DNA from: Rhodococcus rhodnii
Lineage (GTDB): Bacteria > Actinomycetota > Actinomycetes > Mycobacteriales > Pseudonocardiaceae
Assembly: GCA_000720375.1 (NCBI GenBank)
Contig: JOAA01000036.1
Span: 69,655 to 133,654, forward strand
DNA: 64,000 nucleotides
Direction of reading: 5' to 3'
In this document: piece after piece, positions 34,895 to 42,044 of the stretch
Layout of the letters: each line of letters opens with the position of its first letter
How positions within the stretch are numbered: the stretch's first letter is position 1
The notes under the pieces: generated by a model
Database searches by the model: none
Told to the model about the DNA's origin: nothing
The model's input: only the letters and a program-made list of their open reading frames with translations
Program-made: the position numbers and the translations under genes

Positions 34895-35733
34895 TTCAAA
34901 AAGTGGGCATTGACTGCGGGTAGACAGGACCAGACGAGCGCCGCGGCCGTGGCCAAGACCTGGATAGCGGCGAATACCGTGCTGACGGTGAACGTGTCGG
35001 TGATTTGAAGCACCGCAAGGATTCCACACAGGACACCGAACACCGTCAGCGTGACGCGGGCCCATTGCCGTCCAAACAGGAACTGCCGGACGATCGATGC
35101 GTACGCAGGCATCAGGCACAGCAGGAAACTGGCAGTCAACGCCGAGCTGATCGCGTTGCGACCGGTTGCCCATTGCGTCCAACTGCGACCGTGGCTTGGC
35201 AGGTTGTCGACGAACTCGGCTCCGAACTGCAAGGCCAAGGCAGCGATTCCGGCGGCCCACAGCCAGCCGACCCACAGGGTCTTGTCCGTACGGGTGTCGT
35301 GGGCGTTGTAGGCGTTGAAGTATTTCCGGGCGGTGGGAGTGTATGACAGTGCTGCCGCCGCGATCGCGCACAACGTTCGGGCGACCTCGATCAGGAAGAG
35401 GATGATCACGCCTTGGGATTTGCCTGCCATGATCACGCTGAGGCCGATGATCAGGGTCCAGGTGTAGTACACGGCGAGTCCCGTCAAGGCCATTCTGGCC
35501 ACGGGCCTGCCTCGGTCGAACTTCGTGATCGCCACGATCACCAGTGCCACCCCGAGGGCGAAGCCGCCCAGCAGCCTTGGCACGTCGTCCCAGCGCACCC
35601 GGTCCAGCGTCTCGTACAGGCCGAACAACGCGGGCACCATCGTCAGGCCCGCCGCCGTCCACCACAGAACCACGGCCATGTACACCGTGTCCGGCCGGAT
35701 CTGCCAACGCTCGCGCATGTTCAGTTCAGCCAT
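34879..35733 (-). CDS. Hypothetical polytopic membrane protein
   Basis: A 284-residue protein with about seven or eight hydrophobic segments and an HDTRTDKTLW cytoplasmic loop. No family was recognised. It lies between the MarR gene (convergent, overlapping) and the chitosanase gene (divergent). Confidence 0.7.
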   Translation of the reverse strand: MAELNMRERWQIRPDTVYMAVVLWWTAAGLTMVPALFGLYETLDRVRWDDVPRLLGGFALGVALVIVAITKFDRGRPVARMALTGLAVYYTWTLIIGLSVIMAGKSQGVIILFLIEVARTLCAIAAAALSYTPTARKYFNAYNAHDTRTDKTLWVGWLWAAGIAALALQFGAEFVDNLPSHGRSWTQWATGRNAISSALTASFLLCLMPAYASIVRQFLFGRQWARVTLTVFGVLCGILAVLQITDTFTVSTVFAAIQVLATAAALVWSCLPAVNAHFLNQSPR

Positions 35734-35816
35734 GACAGGGACGGTAGGCCGCCGTCCCGGGAGTACTCCCCGCGTCCGCTATGCACCCAGCGAATTCCAT
35801 GGACAACTGGACAGGA

Positions 35817-35829
35817 CCGGAAGTTCCGG
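35817..35829. promoter_or_regulatory. Palindrome CCGGAAGTTCCGG upstream of the chitosanase gene
   Basis: A 13-base palindrome about 105 bases before the chitosanase start, in the divergent spacer. It may be the operator of a chitosan-responsive repressor; no regulator gene is adjacent. Confidence 0.35.
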
Positions 35830-35934
35830 ACATTCCATGGCGGTCAAGGAAAAGAGTTTGGTAAGAGTCTTGACGAATTGCCTTCCGAGCCGGTTGACTC
35901 GGTGCCACTTCTCCCCCTGCAAGGAGGAATCCCT

Positions 35935-36762
35935 GTGAAAAGGCGTACCCTCGCCGTTGTCTGCACCGCTTGCCTGTTCCTGCCGGTCGCGGGCGTGACG
36001 GCCGCTCAGGCGAGCCTGCCGGGCGCCGAACAGCAGTCCGCGGTGATCGCGGCGGTCGGTCTCGATGACCCCGCCAAGAAGGAAATCGCGATGAAGCTGG
36101 TGTCCAGTGCGGAGAACTCCTCGCTGGACTGGCGGGCGCAGTTCAAGTACATCGAGGACATCGGTGACGGCCGCGGCTACACGGCGGGCATCATCGGCTT
36201 CTGCTCCGGCACACACGACATGCTGGAACTCGTCCGGGAGTACACCCGCCGCAAGCCCAGCAACGTCCTGGCCAAGTACCTGCCGGCGCTGGAACGGGTC
36301 GACGGCTCGGACTCGCACGAGGGCCTGGACCCGAACTACACCAAGGACTGGAAGACCGCGGCCAAGGACAAGGTCTTCCAGGACACGCAGGAAGCCGAGC
36401 GTGACCGGGTGTACTTCAACCCGTCGGTGAACCGGGCGAAGCAGGACGGGCTGCGCACCCTCGGCCAGTTCATCTACTACGACGCCATCGTGATGCACGG
36501 TGACGGCGGCGACAAGACCAGCTTCAGCAACATCCGCAAGCGCGCCATGGCCAAGGCCAAGACACCGGCCCAGGGCGGCGACGAGACGGCGTACCTCAAC
36601 GCCTTCCTCGACGCGCGTGTGTGGGCGATGAAGCAGGAAGAAGCGCACTCCGACACCAGCCGTGTCGACACCGCACAGCGCGTGTTCCTGCGCAACGGCA
36701 ACTTCGAGCTCAAGACGCCGCTGTCTTGGAAGGTCTACGGCGACTCCTTCTCGATCAAGTAG
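35935..36762 (+). CDS. Secreted GH46 endo-chitosanase
   Basis: A 275-residue enzyme with a signal peptide (about residues 1-27, AAQA cleavage region) and a GH46 catalytic domain resembling Streptomyces N174 chitosanase. Catalytic candidates are E60 in SSAENSSLDW and D78 in IGDGRGYT; the 18-residue spacing equals that of E22/D40 in N174. It hydrolyses partially acetylated chitosan outside the cell. GTG start with AAGGAGGA. A terminator follows at once, so the gene is monocistronic. Confidence 0.95.
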   Translation: MKRRTLAVVCTACLFLPVAGVTAAQASLPGAEQQSAVIAAVGLDDPAKKEIAMKLVSSAENSSLDWRAQFKYIEDIGDGRGYTAGIIGFCSGTHDMLELVREYTRRKPSNVLAKYLPALERVDGSDSHEGLDPNYTKDWKTAAKDKVFQDTQEAERDRVYFNPSVNRAKQDGLRTLGQFIYYDAIVMHGDGGDKTSFSNIRKRAMAKAKTPAQGGDETAYLNAFLDARVWAMKQEEAHSDTSRVDTAQRVFLRNGNFELKTPLSWKVYGDSFSIK

Positions 36763-36775
36763 AAGGGGCATGAAG

Positions 36776-36808
36776 ACGGGCCGGCTGAAGAGGGGGTCGG
36801 CCCGTTTT
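36776..36808 (+). terminator. Rho-independent terminator after the chitosanase gene
   Basis: ACGGGCCG pairs with CGGCCCGT around a 14-base loop, followed by TTT. It begins 13 bases after the stop and also sits at the 3' end of the convergent btuD-like gene. Confidence 0.75.
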
Positions 36809-37596
36809 CATGGATCGAGGTGTGTTTCGCTCGGATCGAGCACGATATGCGGGCGTCCGGTGACCGGGTGCGGTGTCACGGCAGCGGTGACGCCGTACAC
36901 CTCGGCCAGCGTTTCGGAGTTGAGAACTTCCTCTGGTGTGCCTGAACGAACCTGCCGGCCGTGGTGCAGTAGGTGCAACTGGTCGCAATAGTGCGCGGCG
37001 AGGTTCAGGTCGTGCAGCGCGATCATGGCCGTCACCCCGAGCTTTCCCGGCAACGCCAACGCATCGAACTGGTGCCGGAGATCGAGGTGGTTGGTCGGTT
37101 CGTCCATCACCAGCACTCGTGGCTGTTGGGCGATCGCGCGTGCGATGAGGACACGTTGCCGTTCCCCGCCGGACAGGAAAGCAAACCGTCGATCCTTGAG
37201 GTCCAACGCGCCGACGGCTCGCAACGCGTCGGCCACGACTGTCCTGTCGCGATCGTCGTCACGTTCGAAAGCCTTCTTGTAGCAGGCGCGGCCCATCATC
37301 ACCACGTCCTGCACGGTCAGGTCGAAGTCGCCGGTGGCATCCTGCAACACCGCTGCGAGCACGCGCGCACGGTCACGGGCCTTGGTCTTGGCCACATCGT
37401 GGCCGTCGATGTGGACCGATCCCGTTGCCAGGCCGAGAATGCCGATCATCGCACGCAGCAAAGTGGACTTTCCCGATCCATTCGGGCCGACTATCCCGAC
37501 CACTTCGCCGGGTTTCGCGTCAAAGGACACATCGTCGACGACACGCCTGCCGCCCAGCTCCACGCTGATCCCGGAAACCTCGACGCGCGCCGTCAT
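36808..37596 (-). CDS. btuD: Corrinoid/iron-family ABC importer ATPase
   Basis: A 262-residue ATPase of the FecE/BtuD type. Walker A GPNGSGKST is at 37-45, signature LSGGE at 141-145 and Walker B VMDEPTNHLD ends at 172. The ATG overlaps the permease stop (ATGA). Sequence alone would fit an iron-siderophore importer, but the riboswitch ahead of the operon points to cobalamin. It is the last gene of the three. Confidence 0.88.
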   Translation of the reverse strand: MTARVEVSGISVELGGRRVVDDVSFDAKPGEVVGIVGPNGSGKSTLLRAMIGILGLATGSVHIDGHDVAKTKARDRARVLAAVLQDATGDFDLTVQDVVMMGRACYKKAFERDDDRDRTVVADALRAVGALDLKDRRFAFLSGGERQRVLIARAIAQQPRVLVMDEPTNHLDLRHQFDALALPGKLGVTAMIALHDLNLAAHYCDQLHLLHHGRQVRSGTPEEVLNSETLAEVYGVTAAVTPHPVTGRPHIVLDPSETHLDP

Positions 37597-38624
37597 GACT
37601 TCACCCCACGCCGAGTCTGGCGACGAACCAGCCATAGGAAGAACGGCCCGCCGCACAAGGCCGTGAAGACCCCGACCGGAATCTCCTGCGGTGACGCGAC
37701 CGTTCGCGCGGCAATGTCAGCCAGCACAAGGAAAGAAGCGCCAGCCAAAGCCACCGCGGGAAGTGCCCGGCGGTGATCGCTGCCAACGACCAAGCGCACG
37801 GCATGCGGCAGGATCAACCCGACAAAGCCGATCGGTCCGCTGACCGCGACCAGCAACCCGGTCAGCAAAGACGTGATGACGAACATGGTGATACGGAACC
37901 TGTTGACGTCCAAGCCCATCGCGATCGCCGCGTCCTCCCCCGCGTAGAGAAGATTGAGCGCCCGTGCGTTGGCCATCAGCGCGACCAGGCCAACGACAAC
38001 AGCCACGAGCGGAACCCAGAGCGACCACGTCGCACCGCCGAGCGCACCGAGCAGCCAGGACAGAATCTGACGAGCGTGCTGAGCATTGTCGGCAAGCAGA
38101 AGCATCAGGCTCGTCAGCGCGGACAGCACGTACGCGACCGCGACGCCCGCGAGCACAAGCCCGACTGTGGTGAGGCGTCCACCAGATCGCGCGACGAAGT
38201 ACACGACGAGCAAAGCCGCGAACGCCCCGACGAAAGCCGCCACCGACGTCGATGCCGCTCCGAACAAGGCAAACCCGGTCAGGATGGACGCCACGGCGCC
38301 TACCGAGGCACCGGAGGAAATCCCCAGAAGGTACGGGTCGGCAAGGGGATTGCGGACGAGCGCCTGCAGCACCATGCCCACAGTGGCCAGTCCCGCGCCG
38401 ACGATCGCACCGAGGATCACCCGCGGCCCACGGGTGTTGGTGACCACTGCCTCGACGTACTCCGGCCCGGTCGAAGCGACCAGATCCGGCACGATCTGGT
38501 GCAGTACAGCGGTGATCACGTCCGTCGGCGCGATCGCGACCGACCCGATCCCGACCCCGGCGATCATCGAGGCCAGCAGGATCAACACCAGCAGGGCAAT
38601 GGCGGCCGGGTAGGAGATCCTCAT
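37593..38624 (-). CDS. btuC: Corrinoid/iron-family ABC importer permease (FecCD type)
   Basis: A 343-residue permease with about ten helices and the FecCD signatures NPLADPYLLGISSGASVGA and the SGPIGFVGLILPHAVRLV region. ATG at 38624 overlaps the stop of the binding protein gene; the ORF from 38846 is only upstream shadow. It would carry the corrinoid across the inner membrane with the ATPase and binding lipoprotein on either side in the operon. Confidence 0.9.
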   Translation of the reverse strand: MRISYPAAIALLVLILLASMIAGVGIGSVAIAPTDVITAVLHQIVPDLVASTGPEYVEAVVTNTRGPRVILGAIVGAGLATVGMVLQALVRNPLADPYLLGISSGASVGAVASILTGFALFGAASTSVAAFVGAFAALLVVYFVARSGGRLTTVGLVLAGVAVAYVLSALTSLMLLLADNAQHARQILSWLLGALGGATWSLWVPLVAVVVGLVALMANARALNLLYAGEDAAIAMGLDVNRFRITMFVITSLLTGLLVAVSGPIGFVGLILPHAVRLVVGSDHRRALPAVALAGASFLVLADIAARTVASPQEIPVGVFTALCGGPFFLWLVRRQTRRGVKS

Positions 38625-39559
38625 GGGTGCAACTGCTTGGCGAGGCCCTCGACCGCGTAAGGCGCGCGGACACCGAGAACCGTGTCCTGCAACGTCAATC
38701 GCGCGAACCGGCGGTCGCGGATCGCGGGCACTCCGGCCAGTTCCGGTTTGCCCAGCAGAAACTCGATTTTCTTGTCCACGGCCGGTGTCCCGTAGTAGTC
38801 GTAGATGACGATCACGTCGGGTGATCGTTGCAGGACTTGTTCCCACGAGACGTCGGCCCAGTCCTTCTGGACGTCACCGAAGACGTTCACACCGCCGGCC
38901 AGTTTGATGACCTCGTTGCCGATTCCCATGCCGCCCGAGGTGAACGCTGTGGCGTCGCCGCTGTCGTATACGAAGACCTTCACGGGCTGAACGCCTTTGA
39001 GCCGCTCGGTTGTCTTCACGACACCGGCCTGCAGCTCGGCGATCAGCGCGTCGGCGCGGTCCGGCACCTGGAAAACGCGGCCGATCGTGCGGATCTCCTC
39101 CCACACGTCGTCCATTGTGACCGCTCGGTCGACGCATTCCTCGCGGCTCAAATAGGTTTTGATCCCGGCCTTGGTGAACGCCTCCCGCGACCGGCCTTCC
39201 TTGTCGTCGAAGGCGCTGTCGTAGCCGCCGTAGACCAGGTCGGGGGTTTTGGCGAGCAATTGCTCGAACGACGCGTCCTTGTCGGCGATCTTCGGAATCG
39301 CTTTGTACACATCGGCGTAGCGCGGCAGCGGATCGTTGTCCGGGTAGACCGTGCCGACAATCTTGTCCTGCAGTCCCAGTGCGACCATGATCTCGGTCGG
39401 GTGCTGGTAATAACCGATCACACGCTGCGGCACGCCGTCGAACGTGATCCGCGTCCCACAGTTGTCGACCGTCACCCCCGCGTTGCTCGCGGCGGGTTTG
39501 CGTTCCGCGCAGCCGCTGAGGGCCAAGGCCATCACGATCAGAAGAACCCGTGCACGCAC
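38621..39559 (-). CDS. btuF: Corrinoid-binding lipoprotein of ABC importer
   Basis: A 312-residue periplasmic-binding protein of the helical-backbone (TroA/BtuF) class, with lipobox ALALSGC anchoring it to the outer face of the membrane. IGYYQHPTEIMVALGLQDKI is near the N-terminus. I chose GTG at 39559 because GGAG lies eight bases upstream and it gives a compact signal; ATG at 39586 is possible but falls before that ribosome site. It is the first gene after the cobalamin riboswitch. Confidence 0.87.
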   Translation of the reverse strand: MRARVLLIVMALALSGCAERKPAASNAGVTVDNCGTRITFDGVPQRVIGYYQHPTEIMVALGLQDKIVGTVYPDNDPLPRYADVYKAIPKIADKDASFEQLLAKTPDLVYGGYDSAFDDKEGRSREAFTKAGIKTYLSREECVDRAVTMDDVWEEIRTIGRVFQVPDRADALIAELQAGVVKTTERLKGVQPVKVFVYDSGDATAFTSGGMGIGNEVIKLAGGVNVFGDVQKDWADVSWEQVLQRSPDVIVIYDYYGTPAVDKKIEFLLGKPELAGVPAIRDRRFARLTLQDTVLGVRAPYAVEGLAKQLHP

Positions 39560-39607
39560 AATCACCACTCCGTCCGGGATGTCCACGTCCCAGCTGGGGC
39601 CGTCCGA

Positions 39608-39708
39608 ACAGGGCAGTTCCTGACTTCCGTGACGAGGTCACGGTCACAGTGGCGGGACCGCGCCGGACTTGCACCGGCTTCCTGGTACCTGAACGGAACC
39701 GGTCCACG
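39608..39708 (-). ncRNA. Cobalamin (adenosylcobalamin) riboswitch
   Basis: On the minus strand the leader reads GAAGCCGGTGCAAGTCCGGC, then GCGGTCCCGCCACTGTGACC, then after a hairpin GAAGTCAGGAACTGCC. These match the conserved core of cobalamin riboswitches, including the B12 box GCCACTG. It ends about 50 bases before the binding-protein start; a CCCAGCTGGG hairpin lies between and may mask translation when ligand is bound. Boundaries are approximate. Confidence 0.9.
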
Positions 39709-39741
39709 TCGGACCGGCGGCCACACCCTACATCGAGAAAG

Positions 39742-40101
39742 CTACGGACTGCGCAGCGCGTTGCGGACGAACTCGATGGCCTGGTCCTCGTCAACGCCGA
39801 GCCTGCGGACCGATTCGGCGAATCCGCGGGCGAGCTGCCGGAGCTGGGTGTGCAGAGAATCACCGGCGTCGGTGATCACCGCACCACGGCCGCGCCTGAG
39901 CTCGACCAGACCTTCGTCACGCAATTGTTGGTAGCCACGCAGAACCGTGTGCAGGCCGATACCGAGCGAGGACGCGAGTTCTCGGGCCGGCGGCAATTTG
40001 TCGCCGGGTTTGATGGACCCGTCGGCGAGCCCGGCACGTACCGAGCGCGCCACCTGATCGGCCAGTTGGACCGGCATCGAGGGGTCGATCGAAATCAGCA
40101 C
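39742..40101 (-). CDS. GntR-family regulator, YtrA subfamily
   Basis: A 119-residue short GntR protein: a winged HTH (KLPPARELASSLGIGLHTV) and a short dimerisation tail, as in YtrA. The GTG start overlaps the stop of the upstream membrane-protein gene by seven bases. It probably represses this two-gene operon through the palindrome upstream of the first gene. No ABC transporter partner, usual for YtrA, lies beside it. Confidence 0.88.
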   Translation of the reverse strand: MLISIDPSMPVQLADQVARSVRAGLADGSIKPGDKLPPARELASSLGIGLHTVLRGYQQLRDEGLVELRRGRGAVITDAGDSLHTQLRQLARGFAESVRRLGVDEDQAIEFVRNALRSP

Positions 40102-41039
40102 GCCAGCTCCCGGCGACGCGCGATCTCCCCGTTGACCAACGCGACGGCAGCCGTCGCGGCCCGCAGACTCACCACGAAGTCACGTGCGTCGCTGAGATGA
40201 AGGACCATGTGGTCGCCGCGCTGGCCGACGTACCCGAAACGATGGATGTCCTCCAGCAAAGGTGACCATTCCCTTGTATACCTTTGATCCACGGTTTCCG
40301 CGTATTTGATCTGCTGATACGGCACCCGTTGCCGGACTCGCATCAACGGCAGGTCCAGCACAACGCCTTCGCTGTCGATCTGCACGTTTGCCCGCGCCAG
40401 CAACAACAACGCGACACCCATCACAGCGAACGCCGCCGCATTGAGCACAACCGCCACCGCCACGAAGCCACAACCAAGACACGCGGCCTTCACCGACCGC
40501 ATGGATTCGAAGAACACCACACGTTCCGTTGGACCGAGGTTGCGACGCAGCGCACCTTGGGGCAAGCCGCCCTTCGCGTCCGGCACGTCCGGCAGACGTC
40601 CGACGAGGACCCAGCCCATGCCCGCGGTGACTATCCCGATCGCCAGTTTCGCGAGGTCCGCCCAGCCAGGCGCCGGCTGCGCCGGGTACCCGGTGACGTC
40701 CACTAGCGGCGCCACATCGATGATCACGCCACCGGCGATCTGTCCGGCGAAAGCCCAGGACACCGCCACGACCCACCGCTGCAGCCTGGGCACCCGCCGC
40801 CAATACACCAGGGCAACGGCCGCAGCGACGGCCGCGGCCGCGAAGAACAGGAACCCGCTCGCCCAACCTGGCCAGGTCGGCGCGCCGTGTGCGTAGTCAG
40901 GGCCTGTCCGTGACCAGCCATCCACGTATGCCCGGTCAGGCAGGCGTTCCGAGAAAACCGCCAGCAGGACCCACGGCGCGAGCACGGCAAGCACCACAGG
41001 CAGCAAGGCCAGAACCCATACACGCGCACGCCAAGCCAT
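40095..41039 (-). CDS. Membrane protein, partner of YtrA-type regulator
   Basis: A 314-residue protein with membrane segments near residues 8-30, 60-80, 88-110 and 130-150 and a hydrophobic pair near 215-240. The C-terminal soluble part reads like a PH-like domain (VVLDLPLMRVRQRVPYQQI). Resembles DUF1648-type proteins found with YtrA regulators, at low certainty. GGGGAGGT precedes the ATG. Confidence 0.7.
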   Translation of the reverse strand: MAWRARVWVLALLPVVLAVLAPWVLLAVFSERLPDRAYVDGWSRTGPDYAHGAPTWPGWASGFLFFAAAAVAAAVALVYWRRVPRLQRWVVAVSWAFAGQIAGGVIIDVAPLVDVTGYPAQPAPGWADLAKLAIGIVTAGMGWVLVGRLPDVPDAKGGLPQGALRRNLGPTERVVFFESMRSVKAACLGCGFVAVAVVLNAAAFAVMGVALLLLARANVQIDSEGVVLDLPLMRVRQRVPYQQIKYAETVDQRYTREWSPLLEDIHRFGYVGQRGDHMVLHLSDARDFVVSLRAATAAVALVNGEIARRRELAC

Positions 41040-41053
41040 GACACCTCCCCAAG

Positions 41054-41076
41054 TTGTTACTATAGTATGGTAACAA
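41054..41076. promoter_or_regulatory. Operator-like inverted repeat TTGTTAC-9-GTAACAA
   Basis: Perfect 7-base arms around TATAGTATG, 14 bases before the membrane-protein ATG. Its size and AT-rich core fit a YtrA-type GntR operator, with the regulator encoded in the same operon. Confidence 0.65.
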
Positions 41077-41088
41077 GGGGCACAAGAG

Positions 41089-41565
41089 TCAAGGCTGGAC
41101 AGGGTCGAGCACGAAGACCCTGATCTCGCGGTGGTCGGCGCGATCGGCGTAGGTGTTGTACGCAGGCCAGTACGAGGCGACCGCGTCCCACATCTCCTGG
41201 CGCTCGCCACCGGTCAGCAACCTGCCTCGGACGGCCAAGCGCTTGCCCCGGAGAGCGACGACCGCGCCTGGGTTGGCGAGCAGGTTCGACGACCATGCGG
41301 GATGGCGTTCCCCGCCCCAGTTCGAGCCGATCACGATGTACCCGCCGTCGCGTTCCACGTACAGCAGCGGCACTTCGCGTTTCTGGCCACTCGTGCGGCC
41401 GATGGTGGTCAGCAACAGCGTGCGCAAGCCGACCGCCGAGCCGACGCCCAACTTTCCGCCGGTGACCCGCAGCATCCAGCGGTCGGCGGGCGCGAGGCGG
41501 CGCCCGATTGCCGCGAACACTTTGGTCTTGCCGAAATTGGCGACTATTCGCCGGAGTGTGGGCAT
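41089..41565 (-). CDS. Deazaflavin (F420)-dependent nitroreductase-family protein
   Basis: A 158-residue split-beta-barrel protein of the Ddn/F420-dependent reductase family: LLLTTIGRTSGQKREVPLLY, IGSNWGGERHPAWSSNL and the RLAVRGRLL strand. It would use coenzyme F420 to reduce quinones or nitro compounds, as in mycobacteria. The ATG at 41565 opens with MPTLRRIV; the upstream open frame is shadow. It is divergent from a SnoaL-like gene. Confidence 0.87.
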   Translation of the reverse strand: MPTLRRIVANFGKTKVFAAIGRRLAPADRWMLRVTGGKLGVGSAVGLRTLLLTTIGRTSGQKREVPLLYVERDGGYIVIGSNWGGERHPAWSSNLLANPGAVVALRGKRLAVRGRLLTGGERQEMWDAVASYWPAYNTYADRADHREIRVFVLDPVQP

Positions 41566-41679
41566 GTCACGTCCTTCAATCCTCAGTGGACAGTCGGGCC
41601 GACGGCCCGGGACACGGTAGCGGGTGCGCTTACCTCGGACGTAATCGACTATGCGCCGGAGGCTGGACATTCTTGTGCC

Positions 41680-42021
41680 ATGACTGAATACGAGAGCACC
41701 GCTCAGCGCTACATCGACAGCTGGAACGAGACGGACCCGGTGAAACGCAAGCACCTCATCGAGGAGCTGTACACATCGGACGCCACGTACACCGATCCAC
41801 TCGGCACGGCCACCGGACCGCAGGCCATCGATCAGATGGTCGGCGCTGTTCAGCAACAGTTCACCGGGGCGACGTTCAGCCTGGGCCCGGTCGACGGGCA
41901 TCACGACATCGCGCGGTTCACCTGGGAACTGGGCGATGCCATCGTCGGCTTCGACGTGATCGTCCTCGCCGACGGCAAGATCAAGAACGTCCACGGGTTC
42001 CTGGACAAGGTCCCGGGCTGA
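41680..42021 (+). CDS. SnoaL/NTF2-like protein
   Basis: A 113-residue cone-fold protein: RYIDSWNETDPVKRKHLIEE, LYTSDATYTDPLGTATG and a C-terminal DVIVLADGKIKNVHGFLD. SnoaL-like proteins are small isomerases or ligand-binding proteins; substrate unknown. It lies 23 bases before the LuxR gene and may share a transcript with it. Confidence 0.85.
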   Translation: MTEYESTAQRYIDSWNETDPVKRKHLIEELYTSDATYTDPLGTATGPQAIDQMVGAVQQQFTGATFSLGPVDGHHDIARFTWELGDAIVGFDVIVLADGKIKNVHGFLDKVPG

Positions 42022-42044
42022 AGGGCTCGTTGTAGGTTCGCACC

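Noticed and set aside
36808..39559. Siderophore-iron importer
   Set aside because: The leader carries a cobalamin riboswitch; no iron-box sequence was noticed.
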